Assembly: GCA_023664665.1 (NCBI GenBank)
Contig: JAMPEY010000029.1
Coordinates: 1 to 37,773 of the forward strand
Length of the DNA: 37,773 nucleotides
DNA from: Lachnoclostridium sp.
GTDB lineage: Bacteria > Bacillota > Clostridia > Lachnospirales > Lachnospiraceae
Direction of reading: 5' to 3'
Part shown: piece after piece, positions 32,298-37,773 of the stretch
Numbering within the stretch: position 1 is the stretch's first letter
How the letters are laid out: each line of letters opens with the position of its first letter
The notes under the pieces: model-generated
What the model was told of the DNA's origin: nothing
Seen by the model: the letters and a program-made list of their open reading frames with translations, nothing else
The model's database searches: none
Program-made: the position numbers and the translations under genes

Positions 32298-32429
32298 AAT
32301 CCGGCCTATTGTGATATGTATGCCGTGGAAATTGGAACGGGAAAGGTCGTTGCAGCAGATAAACAGAGCCGGAACGATGTGGGCACGGAAGAATATCAAA
32401 AGATGACGGGGGATATCATTTTTAACTAA
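32298..32429 (+). pseudogene. 3' remnant of an unidentified gene
   Basis: A plus-strand frame (about 43 codons, ending TAA 32427-32429) encodes an enzyme-like segment beginning NPAYCDMYAVEIGTGKVVAA and ending in KMTGDIIFN. It is preceded by an in-frame TAA and has no start. It lies exactly where the sequence changes from moderate GC to AT-rich, next to the agr locus, so it may be the truncated end of a gene broken at an insertion point. No family recognised. Confidence 0.4.
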
Positions 32430-32452
32430 ACAGCGTTGTTTATTGACTGAAT

Positions 32453-32776
32453 TCATATTGCTTCACACATTTCTGATAAAATACTTAATATGTCTTTCAT
32501 CTTGCTTGTCTGCTTTGGTTCTAGTTTTTCTAAGACACAAATAATTTTTTCTTTACCCCTGTATCCGGTAGCCTCTCCAAGCATAATATAATCACAACTC
32601 ACTGATAATGCTTGCGATATTCTGCATAATGTGTCTGCCGAAAATCCCTTTTTCCCCATTTCTATTTCATAAAGGAATTTAGCAGAGATATCCACTTTTT
32701 CTGCCAGCGCTTCTCTTGTGTAATTTTGTCCTTCCCGGAGTTCGCGTATTCTTCCTCCAATTTCTATATTCGACAT
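32453..32776 (-). CDS. XRE-family transcriptional regulator
   Basis: A 107-aa protein with a Cro/CI helix-turn-helix (GGRIRELREGQNYTREALAEKVDISAKFLYEIEMGKKGFSADTL, about 7-50) and a helical C terminus (LEPKQTSKMKDILSILSEMC). GGAGG is seven bases upstream. It is divergent from agrB, 306 bases away, and marks the left edge of the AT-rich agr region; such a regulator could control agr through the 33026-33042 palindrome (inference). An 11-base motif CTATAATTCTA just upstream also precedes the second XRE gene at 36519-36529. Confidence 0.85.
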   Translation of the reverse strand: MSNIEIGGRIRELREGQNYTREALAEKVDISAKFLYEIEMGKKGFSADTLCRISQALSVSCDYIMLGEATGYRGKEKIICVLEKLEPKQTSKMKDILSILSEMCEAI

Positions 32777-33082
32777 AATCTACCTCCAGATGCTATAATT
32801 CTACATCCTATTACTAACAGCGATAAACCTTCTTATGTTCTCCTGCTCTATACCTCTAGTTCATGTCTATAAGTTTATACCACAAACTAAAAGTAATAAC
32901 TTATTTTACCAAGTTTATTTTAAAACCAACTAAAATGAAAAAATACCTTTTCTTAATTGTCTTTATTTGCTGTTAATCCTCTCTTTTTTACAATTTAGTG
33001 AAAAATTCCCTTTATTCAGTTTAAAATCGAAAATTTTTCGATATAATCAGGTATTTTGAATTTAAATAACGGGAGGCATCTT
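32777..33082. other. agr intergenic region
   Basis: 306 AT-rich bases between the divergent XRE gene and agrB, without a credible ORF. It contains the shared CTATAATTCTA element (32793-32803), two CAxTTTA-type motifs (ACAATTTAG near 32990, TCAGTTTAA near 33016) that loosely recall LytTR half-sites but with 26- rather than 21-base spacing, and the palindrome and -10 listed separately. Confidence 0.5.
33026..33047 (+). promoter_or_regulatory. agrB promoter -10 with overlapping palindrome
   Basis: ATCGAAAATTTTTCGAT (33026-33042) is a perfect 8-base palindrome about one T, and its last T begins TATAAT (33042-33047), a perfect -10. No good -35 is present, so activation by AgrA or repression by an XRE protein at the palindrome is likely. 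Confidence 0.65.
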
Positions 33083-33637
33083 ATGAGCAGGATATCGAAT
33101 TACATTAAAGACAAATATGGATTAAGCAATTATCAAATAGCTCAACTGACTTTTGTTTTCAAAAGCACTACTTCCGAATTAAGCAAAATTCTAATTATGG
33201 GCATTATATTTCATAACCATTTAAAACAATATATCTTTTTATTATTGCTGATGTGTTTCTTAAGAACTTTTTCTGGTGGAATTCATTTTTACACTTATAA
33301 AAAATGCCTAACAGCATCTACACTGTATATATGGTCTATTATTGCTGTATTTTCAAACATAGCCGTTCCTCTATTTGTACAACTATTTTTACTGTTTGCA
33401 TGTATTGTCGCTTGCTATAAAGTAGGACCAATACTCTCTAAATACCGAACACACTTTCCAGAAAAACAGTTATACATTTGCCGTAATATTACCTGCCTTA
33501 CCATTTTTATATACACAATAGCTATGTATATAATCCCTAAAAATCTTTATTGTATGTCAGGTTTTTGGATGATTATATTGCATTCGCTTCAATTATTTGT
33601 TGCGAAAATACAAATGAAAGGAGAATATATGCAATGA
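33083..33637 (+). CDS. agrB: AgrB-type accessory gene regulator protease/transporter
   Basis: A 184-aa polytopic membrane endopeptidase that cleaves the AgrD C terminus and makes the (thio)lactone. The catalytic pair is visible in FSGGIHFYTYKKC (His68 and Cys75, seven apart as in Staphylococcus His77/Cys84). Predicted helices include YIFLLLLMCFLRTF, TLYIWSIIAVFSNIAVPLFVQLFLLFAC and a C-terminal pair. The ATG at 33083 is used, six bases after GGGAGG, rather than an upstream TTG at 33056. The stop overlaps the agrD ATG (ATGA). Confidence 0.9.
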   Translation: MSRISNYIKDKYGLSNYQIAQLTFVFKSTTSELSKILIMGIIFHNHLKQYIFLLLLMCFLRTFSGGIHFYTYKKCLTASTLYIWSIIAVFSNIAVPLFVQLFLLFACIVACYKVGPILSKYRTHFPEKQLYICRNITCLTIFIYTIAMYIIPKNLYCMSGFWMIILHSLQLFVAKIQMKGEYMQ

Positions 33638-33747
33638 TTAGGCGTTTATTATGTGTCGTTGCTGCATGGTCATGGGTTGTGGAAACTACCCTCCCCAGCG
33701 TTATTTTATTTGGGGAATATCCATATCCTAATGAGGATGCGGATTGA
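33634..33747 (+). CDS. agrD: AgrD cyclic-(lactone) autoinducer precursor with Ser in the ring position
   Basis: A 37-aa precursor translated from an ATGA overlap with agrB. It has the AgrD plan: an N-terminal amphipathic/hydrophobic helix (MIRRLLCVVAAWSWVV), a core (ETTLPSVILF) and a polar, acidic C-terminal recognition tail (GEYPYPNEDAD) like the Y/G-E-x-P-x-P tails of Firmicute AgrD proteins. If the ring closes onto Phe26 as in known AIPs, the ring is S-V-I-L-F with Ser22 at the first position, giving an ester lactone instead of a thiolactone; serine is known in a few staphylococcal and enterococcal peptides. The only Cys is in the membrane helix. Ring limits are inferred. Confidence 0.8.
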   Translation: MIRRLLCVVAAWSWVVETTLPSVILFGEYPYPNEDAD

Positions 33748-33770
33748 TCAAAACAAAGAAAGCGGACAAG

Positions 33771-35042
33771 TTACAACTTATCCGCTTTCTTAACCTTTAA
33801 TGTCATTTCTATCCAATTTTCACATTCATATTCTATATTCCTACACAAAATATCCATATCATATTTTTCACATAATTTTTTGACATAATATAGTCCTAAT
33901 CCATGCTCTTTTCCCTTACTACTATTATTTTGCAGAAACCATAATTCTATTTCTGCATAGCTTGCATACGGATAAGGATTCAGAATCCTAAACTCATATT
34001 TTGTTTCTTTCTCTTCAAATTGAAACTTCATCCGCTTTTCATTGGGTATCTTTATTTGCGCTTCAATTGCATTATCGAAAAGAATCCCTAAAATTTCAAC
34101 TAAATGATATATAGGTACCACAGTTCTGGAAAAACAACCTTTTTGTTCGTATGTTACAAAAATTTCTTCATCTTCTGCTTGACCAAATTTTTCATATAGA
34201 AATCCTGAAATCGTACTATCCCCAAGGAATAATAATTTATTATATCTATTTTCTTTACATATTAGTCCATAATAATTAGCTTGCTCCTGCACCAACTCCT
34301 CATATGATTTGGTTGTATACTTAATTGATAATAAAGCAGCTAGATGATTTTTAAAACCGTGTTCTCGCAATCTCACAGAAATTAACAAATCATCATATTC
34401 TTCCTGCATAGACTTTGCTACTGATAATTCATTTTGAGCTACTTCCTTTTCATTCTGTGCCACATCCCATTTACTAATAGCCCACAGCAAAACCATCAAA
34501 ATTGGTACGGCAAAAACAAAAAAAGCTATATGTATCTCTCCCCGCAGCTTTCCTTCAACAGTGATTAGAAAAATTATCAACAAAGCTATTAAAAAGACAA
34601 AAAATACAAATTTTTCCCGCCTTCTCAATATTTCTCGAAATTTATATATCTTCATTTTAGGCAAAAGCCATATTGAAAAAATTGCTACCAAAAAATTTAT
34701 TAACAGCATCCTCAGTTCTTCATATTTGAGACCAACTCTGCTAAAAGGCAGCAAAAACAAAAATTGCAACATACCTGTTATAAGCAACATTAATAAGGTA
34801 CTTATTATAGCTCCTGAAATACTATCTTTAAATTTATGTATACAATAAAAAACCATAAGCATAAAAATGCATAATGTTGTAATGTTATTAAATTTAAGCT
34901 GAAGAACTAATTCTAAGATACCTATTATTGCTAAAAATAATCCCGCTGTCTCTATATCTAATTTCACTCTTCTGTTATAAATTCCATGAATACATACTAC
35001 GATAGAAAAAATCTCCCACAACACAGCTAAACGATAGAACAT
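33771..35042 (-). CDS. agrC: AgrC-like sensor histidine kinase
   Basis: A 423-aa quorum-sensing receptor. The N-terminal half has about six transmembrane helices (to about residue 190), the usual AIP-binding region. This is followed by a coiled-coil (KWDVAQNEKEVAQNELSVAKS), the HPK10-type H box REHGFKNHLAALLS (His228), and a GHKL ATPase domain with N box ILFDNAIEAQ and G box KGKEHGLGLYYVKKL. It ends 24 bases from agrD and is convergent with it. Located downstream of agrA with a 71-base gap, and probably co-transcribed. Confidence 0.9.
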   Translation of the reverse strand: MFYRLAVLWEIFSIVVCIHGIYNRRVKLDIETAGLFLAIIGILELVLQLKFNNITTLCIFMLMVFYCIHKFKDSISGAIISTLLMLLITGMLQFLFLLPFSRVGLKYEELRMLLINFLVAIFSIWLLPKMKIYKFREILRRREKFVFFVFLIALLIIFLITVEGKLRGEIHIAFFVFAVPILMVLLWAISKWDVAQNEKEVAQNELSVAKSMQEEYDDLLISVRLREHGFKNHLAALLSIKYTTKSYEELVQEQANYYGLICKENRYNKLLFLGDSTISGFLYEKFGQAEDEEIFVTYEQKGCFSRTVVPIYHLVEILGILFDNAIEAQIKIPNEKRMKFQFEEKETKYEFRILNPYPYASYAEIELWFLQNNSSKGKEHGLGLYYVKKLCEKYDMDILCRNIEYECENWIEMTLKVKKADKL

Positions 35043-35113
35043 TTATACAACCATCTCCCCTTTTCTCTTGATTCTCTTTCGCATTCTTCCCATACTTTCT
35101 AATTATCTTAATA

Positions 35114-35830
35114 TTAGCACCCCTTGATTGCAGATTTAAAAGTAATTCCTATATCCACCCTTCCCATTCCATTTTTCAATTGTATTATTCCATTAGTCTT
35201 ATCAATATTATGTATAAATTTCTGATTTACTATAGTATTTCGGCTGCATTGAATAAAATCTAAACAATCCAAATCATCCAAAAGTTTCTTCAGTGTAATA
35301 TATGGAATCTCTAAAACATCTCCTTGCCGGGTATGAATATGTATAATATGATTAATACTTTCTACATATACGATATCCTCTCGCTCCGCCGCCAGAATGA
35401 TTCCGTCTTTCCTAAAATACAATGTTTTGCTTGTACTTACTGATTCTCCAAAGCGAAGGCATTGTGCTATTAATTTCCTTAATTGCTCTGCATCAAACGG
35501 TTTTTCAACAAAACTGTAACAATGTAAATTCGCATAAGTATAAAATTGTGCATCTTCTAAAGATGTCACAAAAATGATTGGCACAAAAGCATAGTGATTG
35601 ATTTTTCTTATATTTTCAACAAATTTTAATCCTGATGAATCTCCGGGATTATTTCTATCTAAGATAATATCCACAATAAACAAATTTATTTCCTTCTCCA
35701 TAGCACATTGATATGCATCTTTCAAATCATGAAACGGATATACAATATTTTTGACATCAACATTTTGAACTATCTGTGTAAGATTCATTAGTGTAGTTGG
35801 ATTATCCTCCAATACCAATATCTTTTTCAT
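35114..35830 (-). CDS. agrA: AgrA-like LytTR response regulator
   Basis: A 238-aa response regulator: receiver (MKKILVLEDNPTTL, phospho-Asp54 in FIVDIILDRNNPGDSSG, SFVEKPFD) and a LytTR DNA-binding domain (DIVYVESINHIIHIHTRQGD, SRNTIVNQKFIHNIDKTNGI, VDIGITFKSAIKGC). GGGG lies six bases before the ATG at 35830; two ATGs further upstream fall in or before this site. It should respond to AgrC and activate agrBD. Confidence 0.9.
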   Translation of the reverse strand: MKKILVLEDNPTTLMNLTQIVQNVDVKNIVYPFHDLKDAYQCAMEKEINLFIVDIILDRNNPGDSSGLKFVENIRKINHYAFVPIIFVTSLEDAQFYTYANLHCYSFVEKPFDAEQLRKLIAQCLRFGESVSTSKTLYFRKDGIILAAEREDIVYVESINHIIHIHTRQGDVLEIPYITLKKLLDDLDCLDFIQCSRNTIVNQKFIHNIDKTNGIIQLKNGMGRVDIGITFKSAIKGC

Positions 35831-35841
35831 AAGGTACCCCA

Positions 35842-35978
35842 TCATATTTGCTTAATAATATTCATTGCTTCTATTCCATTTTCTTCAGTTGTTTCTATAA
35901 GAGAAGATATTTCGCTGACCATACTATTTTTATCTTTCAACACCACTGCTGGAGATATATGAAACAGATTGTACAATT
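35842..35978 (-). pseudogene. displaced 3' end of the first-gene XRE regulator
   Basis: In the frame offset by one base from the XRE gene, codons read LYNLFHISPAVVLKDKNSMV, then SEISSLIETTEENGIEAMNI and stop at TGA 35842-35844, 11 bases before the agrA start. This is a sensible continuation of the second HTH of the XRE protein, which in the present frame ends in 12 unrelated residues. A single T lost from the coding strand (AATTTG to AATTG near 35975) would explain it. Confidence 0.75.
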
Positions 35979-36500
35979 CCCAAATAATTCACTATCTGGT
36001 AAACATCTTTCCTTCTCTAATTCACGATATTTCTTGATATCCACACCCAATTTCTCTGCCATGGGCTTTTGCCGACTATCTGTCATATGCCTTATAACAA
36101 GAAATATATTGGAAAACTTTTTACAATTTAATACTAGTGGAACATATTTCACCCGCCTGACAATATCCTTCCATTGCTCTGTATTTGATCTGCAATCATT
36201 CAAAACTACCAATGAATAAATAATCCCTAAGTAACAACACAACTCAACATATGTGTATCGTCGAAAATACTCAACATATTTTCCGACACATTTATATCCT
36301 GTGAACATATAGCAAATATCTACTTTTGCTTTAGAAAAATATTTTAGCTCTTCATAACTCAGACGATGCAACCCCTTTTCCGCTTTACTGTAGTTACTTT
36401 GTGTAATATGAGCCAGACGCGCCATTTCTTTTTGCGATAAGCCCAAACGCATTCTCTCTTCCATTAATCTTTTTAATACATCATTGTATGTTGCACTCAT
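35937..36500 (-). CDS. XRE-family regulator heading the agrAC operon, frameshifted near its 3' end
   Basis: A 187-aa protein with an N-terminal helix-turn-helix (RLMEERMRLGLSQKEMARLAHITQSNYSKAEKGLHRLSYEELKYFSK, about 10-56), a hydrophobic middle (YVELCCYLGIIYSLVVLND) and a second HTH-like segment (VIRHMTDSRQKPMAEKLGVDIKKYRELEKERCLPDSELFGN). The last 12 residues (CTICFIYLQQWC) are out of character; the expected end continues in another frame to 35842 (separate entry), giving about 219 residues. The intact gene would end 11 bases before agrA, so translation coupling to agrA would be lost by the shift. Confidence 0.82.
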   Translation of the reverse strand: MSATYNDVLKRLMEERMRLGLSQKEMARLAHITQSNYSKAEKGLHRLSYEELKYFSKAKVDICYMFTGYKCVGKYVEYFRRYTYVELCCYLGIIYSLVVLNDCRSNTEQWKDIVRRVKYVPLVLNCKKFSNIFLVIRHMTDSRQKPMAEKLGVDIKKYRELEKERCLPDSELFGNCTICFIYLQQWC

Positions 36501-36518
36501 AGGTAATCTTCCTTTTAA

Positions 36519-36529
36519 CTATAATTCTA
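36519..36529. repeat. CTATAATTCTA element upstream of both agr-region XRE genes
   Basis: CTATAATTCTA at 36519-36529 and 32793-32803, each 16-18 bases before the start codon of an XRE gene and followed by a similar CCTATT a little further upstream. Possibly a shared -10 or operator. An inverted copy is part of the kinase promoter near 20353. Confidence 0.45.
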
Positions 36530-36616
36530 TTTATACCTATTTTAAGTCATTATATACGCCCACTATGCACCTATATGAGACTACTTCTCCTCTAATAGTA
36601 TTACTTACAAAATAGA

Positions 36617-36652
36617 GCTACCGCACTAGCTAAAAACACCTAGTGCGGTAGC
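36617..36652 (-). terminator. terminator of the ABC exporter gene
   Basis: GCTACCGCACTAG (36617-36629) and CTAGTGCGGTAGC (36640-36652): 13 perfect pairs with a 10-base loop, 44 bases beyond the ABC gene stop. The trailing T-run on the minus strand (TCTATTTT) is modest. Confidence 0.75.
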
Positions 36653-36695
36653 CCTGTCCTATTAATTTTAGTTTTTAAAATATATATTTGTAGCC

Positions 36696-37706
36696 TTACA
36701 TATTTATCACTTTGTCAAATGTATCAAAGACATCTTTTCTATGACTAATCATAATTACTACCTTTTCTTTCATTAATTCTCTTACCGCTTGATTTATCAT
36801 TTTTTCGCTATAAACATCTAATGCAGATGACGGTTCATCCAATAAAAGAATTGGTGAATCTTTCAAAAATGCTCTTGCTATAGCAATTCGTTGCTTCTGC
36901 CCAACCGAAAGATTATTGCCTCCAGCGACTAATAGAGTATCATATCCCTGTGGAAGTGTACGAATAAACTCATCTGCATAAGCCATTTTTGCAGCATGCA
37001 TCATTTCATTTTCTGAGATATATTCCTTGTCAATTCCACCAATCATAATGTTTTCTCTTATGGTTCCTTCAAAAAGATAATTTTTTTGTGGAATATATGT
37101 GATAATCTGCCTTAATTGAGCAAGTGAATACTCACTAATCTCTCGTCCATACAGCTTTATTGAACCATTTATCTTTTGATAAAAACCTAACATCAGCTTA
37201 AGTAAAGTACTTTTGCCACATCCAGATTCTCCCATAAGCATAACTTTTTCTCCATTTTTAACACATACAGAAAAATCATTAAATATCATTTTCTCCCCTT
37301 CATAAGAAAAAGTAAGCTGTTCTATCTTTATAGGGGCTACTTCATCCAGCAGGGGCACCGTTCCCTCTGTCTGCGATTCCTCGCAATTCAACTCAAGAAA
37401 ATCAAACACTCTTCCAGCTTTTACCAAAGATGCAGAGAGTATAACCAATGCAGACCCAAAACCTTGAATCATCGTGCTGACGCCCATTTGAAGTGATACA
37501 ATTGCCATAACCGTTCCATAATCCAGTCTTCCACAAGATACCAAATACGCACCTACACCAATTGTTCCAAAGCTTGCAAGAATTCCCCCCAAAAATGTTA
37601 TTATCTCCAGCCTTGCGATTCTGTTTGCTCTTATTCGCCCATCCTTCAAAAGTTTTTCGTTTTCATCATAAAAATAATTATAAACAATCATTGCACCTTT
37701 GTACAT
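36696..37706 (-). CDS. ABC exporter ATPase with partial membrane domain, 5'-truncated
   Basis: The last 336 residues of a fused membrane/ATPase exporter. Visible: final two transmembrane helices (LEIITFLGGILASFGTIGVGAYLV, VMAIVSLQMGVSTMIQGFGSAL), Walker A GESGCGKST, Q-loop ITYIPQKNYLFEGTIRENI, signature LSVGQKQRIAIARAF, Walker B ILLLDEPSSALD and switch His MISHRKDVF. Homology continues upstream of the ATG (VLDTIFTELK) until an in-frame TAG about 37755, so the first ~240 residues expected for such exporters are missing or in another frame; the window ends here. Such exporters next to agr loci often export peptides, but no peptide gene is seen. Confidence 0.8.
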   Translation of the reverse strand: MYKGAMIVYNYFYDENEKLLKDGRIRANRIARLEIITFLGGILASFGTIGVGAYLVSCGRLDYGTVMAIVSLQMGVSTMIQGFGSALVILSASLVKAGRVFDFLELNCEESQTEGTVPLLDEVAPIKIEQLTFSYEGEKMIFNDFSVCVKNGEKVMLMGESGCGKSTLLKLMLGFYQKINGSIKLYGREISEYSLAQLRQIITYIPQKNYLFEGTIRENIMIGGIDKEYISENEMMHAAKMAYADEFIRTLPQGYDTLLVAGGNNLSVGQKQRIAIARAFLKDSPILLLDEPSSALDVYSEKMINQAVRELMKEKVVIMISHRKDVFDTFDKVINM

Positions 37707-37773
37707 TTTAAGCTCGGTAAAGATTGTGTCAAGTACTCGTTGGCACTTTTCCTATTTTTCTTTATGAACCCTT

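Noticed and set aside
32163..32456. 97-aa minus-strand ORF next to trmL
   Set aside because: No ribosome binding site, odd composition, and the plus strand in the same place carries a better gene remnant (32298-32429).
32985..33025. AgrA/LytTR binding repeats upstream of agrB
   Set aside because: Half-sites match poorly and their spacing (26 bases) differs from the usual 21-22; not strong enough to annotate as a site.

Overview
The window looks like a chromosomal segment from an anaerobic, low-to-moderate GC Firmicute, most likely a gut member of the Lachnospiraceae. This is inferred from gene content: split transketolase, a PerR plus reverse rubrerythrin pair, LuxS/MtnN, small HTH/DUF2975 genes, a bile-acid-type 12alpha-hydroxysteroid dehydrogenase-like SDR, an Agr system, and strong AGGAGG-type ribosome binding sites. 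No rRNA, tRNA or CRISPR array was seen.

Layout. 0-6 kb is metabolic: a DegV protein, then (minus strand) transketolase N and C subunits, an aldo/keto reductase with a ferredoxin-like tail, a membrane-anchored amidase and ribulose-phosphate 3-epimerase. 6-8.4 kb is a two-component system whose mRNA seems to begin with a long imperfect hairpin. 8.5-9.6 kb is a peroxide-defence unit (perR, reverse rubrerythrin). 9.7-11.4 kb holds a MATE exporter and an acetyltransferase remnant. 11.4-15.5 kb is an FtsX-type ABC transporter with its own XRE regulator and a hairpin-packed gap between the ATPase and permease genes. 15.5-17.2 kb is an AT-rich patch with an MntA/HepT toxin-antitoxin pair and a truncated transposase. 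17.2-20.9 kb is an envelope-signalling group: a LysM protein, a Ser/Thr kinase disrupted at a 7-base homopolymer, and a divergent HTH protein.

21-25.2 kb contains the SDR, a PepSY protein, a stand-alone FakA-middle-domain-like protein, an unlisted candidate type I toxin locus (43-aa membrane peptide, coupled 10-codon leader, possible antisense RNA, inverted-repeat frame) and luxS-mtnN. 25.2-32.2 kb carries a Phd/RelE-type pair followed by a leucine-rich-repeat gene, a DUF2975/HTH/DUF4173 membrane operon with a clear promoter and operator, an MBL-fold protein, and a fused TrmL plus gamma-carbonic-anhydrase-like gene.

32.4 kb to the end is visibly more AT-rich and looks acquired: an XRE gene, agrB, a 37-aa AgrD whose predicted ring residue is serine rather than cysteine, a convergent XRE-agrA-agrC operon with a frameshifted XRE gene, and a truncated ABC exporter. 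LuxS/AI-2 and Agr peptide signalling are therefore about 9 kb apart. The most novel-looking items are the type I toxin locus (23.2-23.6 kb), the two-component leader RNA (8.32-8.41 kb), the Ser-type AgrD operon, the homopolymer-disrupted kinase and the TrmL/carbonic-anhydrase fusion.
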